Assembly: GCA_029938505.1 (NCBI GenBank)
Contig: JAOZUV010000088.1
Coordinates: 1-7,703 of the forward strand
Direction: 5' to 3'
Source of the DNA: Bacteroidales bacterium
GTDB taxonomy: Bacteria > Bacteroidota > Bacteroidia > Bacteroidales > GCA-2711565
DNA length: 7,703 nt
Position 1 is the first letter of the stretch, and each line of letters starts with the position of its first letter. The notes under the pieces are model-generated. The model was given only the letters and a program-made list of their open reading frames with translations, searched no databases and was not told the DNA's origin. Below are positions 1 to 6,786 of this stretch, in pieces. A program made the position numbers and the translations under genes.

Positions 1-641
1 GGTGCTCCACCCTCGGTATAATAACCATAAAAACCCGAAACCGATGTTATAAGGAAGGCAAACACTATCGTTTTTGCCAAAGCATAGGTAACAGTAAAGG
101 GATCAAAATCGAAACGTAAGCCTGCCATATAGTCGGCCAATGTCACCAAACCAGATAGCTCACAAGCCAAATAGCCACCCAACAAACTAATCACAATACT
201 AAAAATAATGAGGATAGGATTGATAAACACAGCTGCAGTTATTTTTGGTAAAATCAAATAATTGGCCGGATTTACTCCCATAATTTTTAAGGCATCAATT
301 TGCTCTGTTACCTTCATGGTTCCAATTTCAGAGGTTATCCGTGATCCGACCTTCCCAACTAAAATTAAACTAATAATTGTGGGAGAAAATTCAAGAATAA
401 TGGATTGGCGAGTAACAAAGCCAACCATGGTTAAAGGAATAAGCGGACTATCAATATTATAAGCTGTTTGCAGTGCCGCAATCCCTCCTGTAAAAGCAGA
501 AATAAATAATACAATCCCAAGCGATTCAATTCCAAGACTCTGAAATTCGAATAATAGCTGCTTACGAAAAACACTCCCTTTGTCAGGTCTGCGAAAGGCT
601 TCGCGCAATAAAAGGACATATTTACCAACCACACTGATCAT
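1..641 (-). CDS. mlaE: MlaE-family ABC transporter permease (partial, 3' end outside window)
   Basis: Inner-membrane permease of the Mla/Mce-type ABC system, which moves phospholipid between inner and outer membranes with an MlaF-type ATPase and an MlaD/MCE protein. I translated the minus strand from the ATG at 641; 213 codons are open to the window edge, and the stop lies beyond. Seen: hydrophobic segments at about residues 41-60, 85-97, 132-158 and 187-205, and the family's cytoplasmic signature at about 100-132 (SRITSEIGTMKVTEQIDALK, then MGVNPANYLILPK), which closely matches the E. coli MlaE block. Family members are about 245-260 aa, so roughly 30-45 residues are missing. The start is supported by a short amphipathic N-terminus (MISVVGKYVLLLREAF) common in Bacteroidota homologues; there is no Shine-Dalgarno. 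An mlaF-like ATPase gene is expected just past the left edge (inference). It is divergent from the lipoprotein/sprT pair. The family call is firm; substrate and direction of transport are inferred from the family. Confidence 0.93.
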   Translation of the reverse strand, partial: MISVVGKYVLLLREAFRRPDKGSVFRKQLLFEFQSLGIESLGIVLFISAFTGGIAALQTAYNIDSPLIPLTMVGFVTRQSIILEFSPTIISLILVGKVGSRITSEIGTMKVTEQIDALKIMGVNPANYLILPKITAAVFINPILIIFSIVISLLGGYLACELSGLVTLADYMAGLRFDFDPFTVTYALAKTIVFAFLITSVSGFYGYYTEGGA

Positions 642-777
642 AAATAAAATATTGTTTTTGCTAAGTTAATGAATATTTGACAATCGATTTAAATCAAAAA
701 TCTTAATTTTTTCTTTCTGAAATTTATATTAGAATTGCTTTGTTTTCGTTAGTTTTGAGAAATAAAATTTGTAACAA
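642..777. other. Divergent intergenic region between mlaE and the small lipoprotein gene
   Basis: This 136-bp, very AT-rich gap must hold the start signals for both the leftward permease gene and the rightward lipoprotein/sprT pair. On the plus strand TAGTTTTG (750-757) fits the TAnnTTTG element. On the minus strand I found only GATTTTTG, one base off the consensus, with no matching upstream TTG, so the mlaE promoter is not located. No RNA gene or terminator was seen. Confidence 0.6.
750..757 (+). promoter_or_regulatory. Possible Bacteroidota -7 element upstream of the small lipoprotein gene
   Basis: TAGTTTTG matches the TAnnTTTG consensus read by the Bacteroidota primary sigma factor and lies 20 bp before the ATG at 778. 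No TTG sits about 20 bp upstream, so only half of the promoter is visible. In DNA this AT-rich, a chance match is quite possible. Confidence 0.3.
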
Positions 778-951
778 ATGAAGACACGGCTTTTTATCCT
801 TTTTTTAATTATCAGTTTTTCAATGATTTCGTGTCAATCATCAAAAAACATTAACAGTAAACGTAAAAGAAGCAAAAAAAATTGCAATTGTTCAACCTGG
901 TCTTATAATCCAAGCAACAATCAAAAATTGATCATCAATGCAACAGTATAA
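778..951 (+). CDS. Small cysteine-containing lipoprotein, 57 aa, function unknown
   Basis: A short ORF with a clear lipoprotein signal peptide: positively charged start (MKTR), hydrophobic core at residues 5-17, and lipobox ending S-M-I-S-C with the lipidated cysteine at C19. The mature part is only 39 residues. It starts with a Ser/Asn/Lys/Arg-rich basic linker (about 21-35), then a CNCSTWSY motif (36-43) with Cys36 and Cys38, and an uncharged tail ending NATV. It should be exported and anchored in the inner or outer membrane facing the periplasm. Its last 14 bases overlap the start of the SprT-like gene in the +1 frame, which suggests translational coupling and one transcript, with a possible promoter at 750-757. 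I do not recognise a named family, though short lipoproteins with a basic stretch and a C-x-C near the end occur in this phylum. The signal peptide makes a real gene likely; the function is unknown. Confidence 0.75.
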   Translation: MKTRLFILFLIISFSMISCQSSKNINSKRKRSKKNCNCSTWSYNPSNNQKLIINATV

Positions 952-1555
952 GGAAATATTACAAAAATATCTTCCCGAAAAGGCTGTTGAGAAGGTTTAT
1001 AAAAGCATTGTTAGCAACAAAATTCATCTTCGGATTTCGAAAAACAGAAGTACAAAGTTAGGCGATTATCGCCCTGCTCATAAAAAAGAACCTCATCGCA
1101 TCTCCATTAATCATAATCTGAATCCCTACGCTTTTTTGATTACTTTAATTCACGAGGAGGCTCATTTAGTAGCATTCGAAAATTATAGTTCTCGAATACT
1201 CCCTCACGGAAAAGAATGGAAATACTGTTTCAGAGAAATCATGGAGCCTTATTTTGCTCTTGAGATTTTCCCTTATGATGTTGGGATTGCATTGAAAAAT
1301 TATTTAAAGAATCCATCTGCCTCAAGCAATGTCAATTTAGCATTAGCACGCACCTTAAAAAAATACGATTCTGAAGATGGAAAAGGAGTTTTCATTGAAG
1401 AATTACCTGATAAAAGCCTATTTAAAATTCACAATGGTAAAACCTATGAACGATTGGAAAAAAGAAGAAAACGAATAAAATGTTTGTGTCTTGATAATAA
1501 GAAAATGTATCTATTCGACCCACTTGCAAAAGTTTTCCCTATTGATTTCACCTAA
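938..1555 (+). CDS. SprT-like zinc metalloprotein
   Basis: 205-aa soluble protein of the SprT-like family (related to the SprT/Spartan protease domain, which cleaves DNA-protein crosslinks in eukaryotes; the bacterial role is poorly defined). Seen: the HExxH zinc/catalytic motif H72-E73-E74-A75-H76 inside LITLIHEEAHLVAFEN, and a likely third zinc ligand H90 in LPHGKEWK, with the spacing usual for SprT. The C-terminal part, which forms a zinc ribbon in E. coli SprT, has only C182-x-C184 here (KRIKCLCLDNKKMYLFDPLAKV), so the four-cysteine site is absent although the strand pattern looks retained. The start MQQYKEILQKYLPEKAV is the typical family N-terminus and forces a 14-bp overlap with the preceding lipoprotein gene. 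No Shine-Dalgarno is visible, which fits coupling to the upstream gene. There is no signal peptide, so the protein should be cytoplasmic. Family and metal site are clear; substrate is unknown. Confidence 0.88.
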   Translation: MQQYKEILQKYLPEKAVEKVYKSIVSNKIHLRISKNRSTKLGDYRPAHKKEPHRISINHNLNPYAFLITLIHEEAHLVAFENYSSRILPHGKEWKYCFREIMEPYFALEIFPYDVGIALKNYLKNPSASSNVNLALARTLKKYDSEDGKGVFIEELPDKSLFKIHNGKTYERLEKRRKRIKCLCLDNKKMYLFDPLAKVFPIDFT

Positions 1556-1590
1556 AACTAAATAGTCAATTAAAATATTTCCTCTGTAAA

Positions 1591-1631
1591 AGATTAATTT
1601 TTATAAATTAAAATGATACAAAAATTAATCT
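1591..1631. repeat. 12-bp perfect inverted repeat with a competing inner hairpin
   Basis: AGATTAATTTTT at 1591-1602 is the exact reverse complement of AAAAATTAATCT at 1620-1631, separated by 17 nt. A second, mutually exclusive hairpin uses TTAATTT (1594-1600) and AAATTAA (1605-1611) with a 4-nt loop. It lies 36 bp after the sprT-like stop and 45 bp before the manC promoter. No U-run follows on the plus strand, so it is not a standard terminator. It may be a weak transcript-end structure, an operator, or chance in AT-rich DNA. Confidence 0.5.
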
Positions 1632-1675
1632 CACAGCAGGGAACATCCTTAAAGTTTTTTCATGAAGCTAGTGTA

Positions 1676-1706
1676 TTGTTTTCAGAAAAAACTTTATGTA
1701 TGTTTG
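1676..1706 (+). promoter_or_regulatory. Bacteroidota-type promoter for manC
   Basis: TTG at 1676-1678, a 20-bp spacer, and TATGTTTG at 1699-1706 (followed by T) fit the TTG-N(about 20)-TAnnTTTG promoter of Bacteroidota. Transcription would start near 1713, leaving an untranslated leader of about 18 nt before the ATG at 1731. That position rules against the longer reading that starts at the ATG at 1662, upstream of this promoter. Confidence 0.6.
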
Positions 1707-1730
1707 TTAAATAACAAAGCAAATACTATT

Positions 1731-2828
1731 ATGGAAATCAATAAAAACAATTATTGTATCATTATGGCTGGGGGTATTGGAGCCCGTTTTTGGCCTATGA
1801 GTAAAACCTCTCGTCCCAAACAGTTTATTGACATTCTGGATACTGGCCGAACATTGATTCAGCAAACTTTTGATCGGTTTTTAAGCATTTGCCCACGCGA
1901 AAACATACTTATTGTTACCAACGAACTTTATCGAAAACAAGTAATGGATCAGCTGGAAGGAATCAACGAAAATCAGGTTTTATGTGAACCTTGCCGTCGA
2001 AATACAGCACCTTGCATCGCTTATGCCGCTTATAAAATCCATCAAAAAAATCCAAACGCACTTATTGTAGTTGCGCCATCCGATCATATCATCCTTAAAG
2101 AAAAAGAATTTACAGAAATTATTAATACTGCTCTTGATACTTCAGCCAAAAATGATTGGTTAATCACTCTTGGCATCCAGCCAAGTCGCCCAGATACAGG
2201 TTATGGTTATATTCAATTTGAGGGAAAAAAACTAAACCTTGTTGATGATAGAATTAAAAAAGTTAAAAACTTCACAGAAAAACCTCAGCTAGAAAAAGCA
2301 AAACAATTCTTAGCTAGTGGCGATTTTCTTTGGAATGCTGGAATTTTTATTTGGTCTTTAAAAAGTATACTCACTGCATTCGAAGCTTATTTACCAGAAG
2401 TAAATAAATTATTTAAAGACGGCTTGGGTATTTATGATACTATTGATGAACAAGCTTTTGTTGACAAAACCTATCCGATTTGTAAGAATATATCCATCGA
2501 TTATGGAATAATGGAAAAAGCGAAAAACGTATATGTTTTGGCATCTGATTTTGGCTGGTCAGACTTAGGAACCTGGGGTTCGCTTTATAGTATCCGTGAA
2601 AAAGATTCGGATCAAAATGCTGTTTTAGGAGATCATGTGTTAACCTATAATACGACCAACTGTATCGTAAATGTTCCGAAAGACAAATTGGTTGTCTTGC
2701 AAGGGCTCGACGATTATATTGTTGTTGAAGATGACGGAGTTTTACTTGTTTGTAAAAAACAAAACGAACAAATGATTCGACAAATGGTTGATGACGTCAG
2801 GGATAAAAAAGGAGAAGAATTTGTATAA
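1731..2828 (+). CDS. manC: Mannose-1-phosphate guanylyltransferase (GDP-mannose pyrophosphorylase)
   Basis: Cytoplasmic enzyme making GDP-mannose from mannose-1-phosphate and GTP, the donor for mannose, fucose and related sugars in surface glycans. From the ATG at 1731 it is 365 aa, the usual size of the single-domain form. Seen: nucleotidyltransferase signature at residues 13-32 (AGGIGARFWPMSKTSRPKQF), with R19 and the PKQF element of this family; PSDH at 116-119, carrying the metal-binding Asp; FTEKP at 181-185; WNAGIF at 201-206; DYGIMEKA at 257-264; and FGWSDLGTW at 274-282. There is no C-terminal phosphomannose-isomerase domain, so it is not the bifunctional type. The frame stays open upstream to an ATG at 1662, but the extra 23 residues (MKLVYCFQKKLYVCLLN...) are unlike the family, and a good promoter lies within that stretch, so I chose 1731. 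It appears monocistronic, with its own promoter and a terminator overlapping its stop codon. The family is firm. GDP-mannose rather than another NDP-sugar is strongly supported by the PKQF and EKP motifs. Confidence 0.94.
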   Translation: MEINKNNYCIIMAGGIGARFWPMSKTSRPKQFIDILDTGRTLIQQTFDRFLSICPRENILIVTNELYRKQVMDQLEGINENQVLCEPCRRNTAPCIAYAAYKIHQKNPNALIVVAPSDHIILKEKEFTEIINTALDTSAKNDWLITLGIQPSRPDTGYGYIQFEGKKLNLVDDRIKKVKNFTEKPQLEKAKQFLASGDFLWNAGIFIWSLKSILTAFEAYLPEVNKLFKDGLGIYDTIDEQAFVDKTYPICKNISIDYGIMEKAKNVYVLASDFGWSDLGTWGSLYSIREKDSDQNAVLGDHVLTYNTTNCIVNVPKDKLVVLQGLDDYIVVEDDGVLLVCKKQNEQMIRQMVDDVRDKKGEEFV

Positions 2829-2853
2829 AAAAGAGGCCAATGGCCTCTTTTTT
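2827..2853. terminator. Symmetrical intrinsic terminator after manC
   Basis: GAGGCC (2833-2838), loop AAT, GGCCTC (2842-2847), flanked by six A (2827-2832) and six T (2848-2853) that can also pair, giving a 12-bp perfect stem with a 3-nt loop. It is a classic rho-independent terminator and could work on either strand. Its A-run begins inside the manC stop codon TAA (2826-2828), so there is no spacer between gene and terminator. Confidence 0.93.
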
Positions 2854-3129
2854 CTGTTCATAAATTCGAAATGATTGAGTAGCTTTTAAATTTCTACGGG
2901 CTCCCCATCCGATAGACACCTTTTATGCTTCCCAGAATCCAAACAGATCTAACTATGAAATTAACATGGTGGCAAATTTGCATCTACCAATAGTATATAC
3001 CAATGACTTTAATATGTCTCGCTATTTTTTATATTATTTTCAATTTAATTTTAAGTGAAAAGAATCTTTAACATTTTTTAAATCTGTCTGCTTTTTAAAT
3101 ATCTCTATTTTTGATAAAAAATAAAGTGA
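2854..3129. other. Intergenic region between the manC terminator and the MutS-like gene
   Basis: Together with the terminator this makes a gap of about 300 bp with no convincing gene. The middle (about 2894-2950) is visibly richer in G and C than its surroundings. It contains a 29-codon minus-strand ORF (2983 down to 2894) ending GSIKGVYRMGSP, and a spaced direct repeat GCTCCCC/GCTTCCC (2900-2906 and 2927-2933). The right-hand 120 bp is T-rich and ends in the likely promoter of the MutS-like gene. I found no tRNA-like fold. Origin and role of the GC-richer patch are unknown; it could be a gene remnant, a small RNA or a dispersed repeat. Confidence 0.5.
3084..3113 (+). promoter_or_regulatory. 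Probable promoter of the MutS-like gene
   Basis: TATTTTTG at 3106-3113 fits TAnnTTTG. CTG at 3084-3086, 19 bp upstream, is a one-mismatch version of the TTG element. Transcription would begin about 10 nt before the ATG at 3130, giving a very short leader. The weak upstream element and T-rich surroundings leave this uncertain. Confidence 0.4.
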
Positions 3130-4929
3130 ATGTCTTTAGACCCAGAAAATTTTTATCAGAAACAAATTGATTTATATAACAAAAAGTTTATTTATTTCAC
3201 TAAAAAAGCTGAGCGCATTTCTGCACTTAGAGTGATTACCTTTTTAGTTGGCTTGTTAATTATTTATTACTCTACAACATTCAACTTAACTGTTTCATTA
3301 ATCACCTCTTTGGTGTTTCTTGTTTCTTTTGGATACATTATTTATAGGCACGGAAGGGCACATAAGAAAAAGGAATTTTATGAAACCCTCTTAAAAATTA
3401 ATCAGTCTGAACTAAAAGCCTTAAATGGAGTTTATGAAGATTTTCAGAATGGAGAAGAGTATAATTCGCCCGATCATCCTTTTACTGATGATTTGGATGT
3501 ATTCGGGAAAAATTCATTATTTCAATCAATTAATAGAACAAGTACGTGTATTGGAACAGATAAATTAGCTGATTGGCTGATCAACATCTGTAAGAATAAA
3601 AACCTCATTCAAAAAAAGCAAGCTGCAATTGAAGAATTAAGCAAGCTTTCAAAATGGAGACAAGTATTTCGAACAAGCGGACTTTTATCCGAAGAAAAAC
3701 GTGAAGACCAGGAAGATGTTGCAAAATGGGCAAAAATCAAAACTGAATTTAGTAACCCCATTTATGTATGGCTACTCATTATCATTCCAATCATAACATT
3801 TTCATTATTATTTTTATGTGTTGGGGGAATTATTCCTGAACGTATTTTTATTCTTTATACTTTGCTAATACCAATCGGTATTTCCTGGAAAAATTTCAAA
3901 AAAGTGAATATCATCCATAAACAACTTAGCAAAAAAACCGACCTCCTTAAAAAGTACTCTAATCTTTTAAAAACTTTAGAAAATCAATCGTTTTCATCAG
4001 AATATTTAAAAAAAATATTATCCGAAATTCATCATAATAACGAATCACCAAGTAGGGTTTTAAAAAAATTAGCTAAAATATCTTCGGCTTTTGATAACCG
4101 ATTGAATATGTTAATTGGCCTCGTTTTAAATGTCTTTTTTTTATGGGATCTATTACAGACTATTCGTTTTAATTATTGGAAAAAAAAGTATGGAAAATTG
4201 CTTCCGCAATGGTTCGAAATAATTAGTGAATTTGATGCACTGATTAGTTTGGCTAATTTTCATTTTAATCATCCTGAAAATAAATTCCCAATTATAAGCA
4301 AACAAGAATTTTTTATTGATGCTCAGAATCTAGGTCATCCCATGATTTTAAAGAACGATCGTGTTGATAATGACATAAAATTTAATGACTGGAAAAACTT
4401 TGTTATTATCACAGGAGCCAATATGGCCGGGAAAAGCACCTTTCTTCGCACCTTGGGTGTAAACCTTATTTTAGCCTCAACAGGCACATCGGTTTGTGCA
4501 AAACATTTCGAATGGTCACCCATTGATGTTTTCACCAGTTTACGAACAAAAGATTCCCTCGATAAAAATGAATCTTATTTTTTCGCCGAATTAAAACGAT
4601 TAAAAATCATTATCGACCGCCTAAATAACAACCAACCTTTGTTTATTATTTTAGATGAAATACTTAAAGGGACAAACTCAAAAGACAAGCAGAGTGGCAG
4701 CATGCAACTTATTGAACAGTTGATTGGTTTGAACGCCTCAGGAATCATTGCAACCCACGATTTAATTCTCGGAGAGCTCATTAAAACTTATCCCGAAAAC
4801 ATTATAAATAAATGCTTCGAGGTTGAAATTGTAAATGATAAACTGGTGTTTGATTACAAGCTAAAGGATGGGGTTTCACAAAATATGAATGCTACTTTTT
4901 TGATGAAAAAAATGGGAATAACTATTTAA
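3130..4929 (+). CDS. Membrane-anchored MutS-family ATPase (MutS-related protein)
   Basis: 599-aa protein with a C-terminal MutS-type ABC ATPase domain and predicted transmembrane helices, a type widespread in Bacteroidota and usually annotated simply as MutS-related. Seen, in order: a hydrophobic pair at about residues 35-51 and 54-71; a MutS core-like stretch at 123-150 (FGKNSLFQSINRTSTCIGTD); hydrophobic segments at about 211-233, 238-252 and 326-341; Walker A G429-ANMAGKS-T437, versus GPNMGGKST in classic MutS; a C-loop-like DKNESYFFAEL at 478-488; Walker B LFIILDE at 504-510 with catalytic E510; GTNSKDK at 514-520; and the switch histidine in ATHD at 541-544. The mismatch-binding and connector domains of true MutS (about 850 aa) are absent, so ordinary mismatch recognition is unlikely. 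The ATPase should face the cytoplasm. The start at 3130 is the first Met of the family-like N-terminus, with no Shine-Dalgarno. Neighbours give no functional clue. The family is firm; the biological role is unknown. Confidence 0.9.
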   Translation: MSLDPENFYQKQIDLYNKKFIYFTKKAERISALRVITFLVGLLIIYYSTTFNLTVSLITSLVFLVSFGYIIYRHGRAHKKKEFYETLLKINQSELKALNGVYEDFQNGEEYNSPDHPFTDDLDVFGKNSLFQSINRTSTCIGTDKLADWLINICKNKNLIQKKQAAIEELSKLSKWRQVFRTSGLLSEEKREDQEDVAKWAKIKTEFSNPIYVWLLIIIPIITFSLLFLCVGGIIPERIFILYTLLIPIGISWKNFKKVNIIHKQLSKKTDLLKKYSNLLKTLENQSFSSEYLKKILSEIHHNNESPSRVLKKLAKISSAFDNRLNMLIGLVLNVFFLWDLLQTIRFNYWKKKYGKLLPQWFEIISEFDALISLANFHFNHPENKFPIISKQEFFIDAQNLGHPMILKNDRVDNDIKFNDWKNFVIITGANMAGKSTFLRTLGVNLILASTGTSVCAKHFEWSPIDVFTSLRTKDSLDKNESYFFAELKRLKIIIDRLNNNQPLFIILDEILKGTNSKDKQSGSMQLIEQLIGLNASGIIATHDLILGELIKTYPENIINKCFEVEIVNDKLVFDYKLKDGVSQNMNATFLMKKMGITI

Positions 4930-5028
4930 TCAAAATAAACACGTCATAAATTTCTCCAAATTCGTCTAAAACTCTTATTTATAAGCCGTTTATTGCTCTT
5001 TATATGAAAAAATTCCGAATAATATAAT

Positions 5029-5036
5029 TATTTTCG
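5029..5036 (+). promoter_or_regulatory. Possible -7 element upstream of the peptidase operon
   Basis: TATTTTCG, one base off TAnnTTTG, lies 35 bp before the ATG at 5072. No clear TTG lies about 20 bp upstream; the nearest candidate, ATG at 5004-5006, is 22 bp away. It sits in the 142-bp gap after the MutS-like gene, where no terminator was found, so read-through from that gene is also possible. Confidence 0.28.
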
Positions 5037-5071
5037 TAGCCTGAATATTTAACAATCAAAAAAATAAATAA

Positions 5072-6757
5072 ATGAAAACAAAAAAAATTATGTCTTTGAT
5101 AGTATTAAGTATACTATTTACGACTGCCTGTAATCATCATGAAGAAGGAGAGCTGTCATCTCAAAATGCAGTTCCAACTGATGTTGCTCTAAATCCATTA
5201 TCTGACGAACTTATTCAAAATCGTTTGGCTATTTATGCGCCATTTGAATTAACAAGTGATGTAAGTCATTTATCTGATAAAGAAAAACAAATGCTTCCTT
5301 TATTATTCGAAGCTGCAGACCTTATGCAAGACATTTATTGGAAGCAAACCATAGGTGATCGTGAAGGTTTTTTAAGTCAAATTGCGGACGAAAATACCCG
5401 TAAATTTGCAATGATAAATTATGGTCCTTGGGACAGATTAAATGGAAATGAATCTTTCATTAAAGAAATTGGAGCAAAGCCTTTAGGTTCTAGTTTCTAC
5501 CCAACCGACATGACCAAAGAAGAATTTGATGCTTTTGAAGATCCAAATAAAACAAGTTTATATACCTTGATTCGCCGTGATGAGCATGGGGAATTAAAAG
5601 CGGTTTGGTATCACGAAGCTTTTGCTAAGGAAAACAAAAAAGCTGCTGATTTATTATTGCAAGCTGCCGAACTGGCTGAAGATGCTGGATTGAAAAAATA
5701 TCTCACCTTAAGAGCTGATGCTTTATTAACGGATGTTTATCAGCCTAGTGATTTAGCCTGGATGGAAATGCAAACTGCTAATATTGATTTTGTAGTTGGT
5801 CCTATTGAAAACTATGAGGATGCCCTTTATGGTTACAAAGCCGCTAACGAATCTTTCATTCTTTTAAAAGATTTAAAATGGAGCGAAAGACTAGCAAAAT
5901 TTGGAGCAATGCTTCCCGAATTACAAGCAGGACTACCTGTTGATGCTGAATATAAAAAAGAGGTTCCGGGTGTTAATGCAGATATGAATGCTTATGATGT
6001 GATTTATTATGCAGGTGATTGTAATGCTGGAAGTAAAACCATCGCCATTAATCTTCCAAACGACGAAGAGGTACATTTAAAAATGGGTTCTCGCAAACTG
6101 CAATTGAAAAATACAATGAAAGCTAAATTTGATAAAATTTTAGTTCCTATTGCCAATGTGTTAATCAACCCTGAACAACAAAAATATATCACTTTCAATG
6201 CTTTCTTTGAAAATGTAATGTTCCACGAAGTGGGTCATGCTATGGGTATTAAAAATACTTTAGACGGAAGCAATACTGTTCGCGAAGCTTTAAAAGAAAA
6301 ATATTCATCTTTGGAAGAAGGTAAAGCTGATATTATGGGTCTTTATTTGGTAACTAAATTGTACGAAAAAGGCGAACTTACCGAAGGTGAAATAATGGAT
6401 AACTTTGTTACTTTCTTTGCCGGGATTTTTCGTTCAAGTCGATTTGGTGCAGCAAGTGCACACGGTAAAGCTAACATGATGCGTTTTAATTATTTCGAAG
6501 AAAAAGAGGCTTTTACTCGTGACGAGAATGGCATTTACACAATCAATTTTGAGAAGATGAATAAAGCCATGATTACAATCATGCAAGATATTCTTAAAAT
6601 TCAAGGAGATGGTGATTATGATGCCGCTGCAAAATGGATTGCTGAAGAAGGCCTTATCAGACCAATGCTTCAAGGAGATCTAGATCGCTTAGAAGAAGCT
6701 AATATTCCTGTTGATATTGTATTTGAACAGGGTGTTAATAAAATCAATTTGAAATAG
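5072..6757 (+). CDS. M49-family (dipeptidyl-peptidase III-like) zinc metallopeptidase, lipoprotein
   Basis: 561-aa lipoprotein peptidase. Signal peptide: charged MKTKK, hydrophobic core at 6-16, lipobox F-T-T-A-C with lipidated C20. The acidic stretch soon after it (NHHEEGE) resembles surface-export signals described for Bacteroidota lipoproteins, so it may face outward (inference). Catalytic region: H385-E-V-G-H389 inside ENVMFHEVGHAMGI, then E415-E-G-K-A-D420 in SSLEEGKADIMGLY. These match the M49 zinc motifs, with H385, H389 and E416 as likely ligands and E386 as catalytic base. The conserved VGPIENYEDALYGYKA block lies at 241-256. Classic DPP III has a six-residue HExxGH motif and is cytosolic; this one has five residues and is exported. 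The family removes dipeptides from peptide N-termini, but some Bacteroidota members are annotated only as Zn-dependent hydrolases. A second lipoprotein peptidase starts 29 bp downstream. M49-like family is confident; exact specificity is not. Confidence 0.86.
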   Translation: MKTKKIMSLIVLSILFTTACNHHEEGELSSQNAVPTDVALNPLSDELIQNRLAIYAPFELTSDVSHLSDKEKQMLPLLFEAADLMQDIYWKQTIGDREGFLSQIADENTRKFAMINYGPWDRLNGNESFIKEIGAKPLGSSFYPTDMTKEEFDAFEDPNKTSLYTLIRRDEHGELKAVWYHEAFAKENKKAADLLLQAAELAEDAGLKKYLTLRADALLTDVYQPSDLAWMEMQTANIDFVVGPIENYEDALYGYKAANESFILLKDLKWSERLAKFGAMLPELQAGLPVDAEYKKEVPGVNADMNAYDVIYYAGDCNAGSKTIAINLPNDEEVHLKMGSRKLQLKNTMKAKFDKILVPIANVLINPEQQKYITFNAFFENVMFHEVGHAMGIKNTLDGSNTVREALKEKYSSLEEGKADIMGLYLVTKLYEKGELTEGEIMDNFVTFFAGIFRSSRFGAASAHGKANMMRFNYFEEKEAFTRDENGIYTINFEKMNKAMITIMQDILKIQGDGDYDAAAKWIAEEGLIRPMLQGDLDRLEEANIPVDIVFEQGVNKINLK

Positions 6758-6786
6758 TATTCAATTATAAACCAAAAATATTTAAA

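Noticed and set aside
262..462. Plus-strand ORF of 66 codons
   Set aside because: It lies antisense to the strongly supported mlaE permease frame, has no recognisable motif and looks like a shadow.
431..634. Minus-strand ORF of 67 codons
   Set aside because: Same strand as mlaE but in a different frame; the mlaE frame from 641 carries the family signature throughout.
4335..4781. Two minus-strand ORFs (4335-4535 and 4575-4781)
   Set aside because: Both lie opposite the Walker A and Walker B coding region of the MutS-like gene and show no domain features.
3130..4929. Possible classic mismatch-repair MutS or MutS2
   Set aside because: At 599 aa with several transmembrane segments and without an N-terminal mismatch-binding domain or a C-terminal Smr domain, it fits neither.
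5014..5036. Imperfect palindrome around CGAATAATATAATTATTTTCG
   Set aside because: The arms pair only with bulges and are nearly all A/T; it is easily explained by composition and overlaps the candidate promoter element.
6007..6673. Two minus-strand ORFs (6007-6198 and 6434-6673)
   Set aside because: Both are antisense to the M49 peptidase, without signal peptide, motif or promoter.
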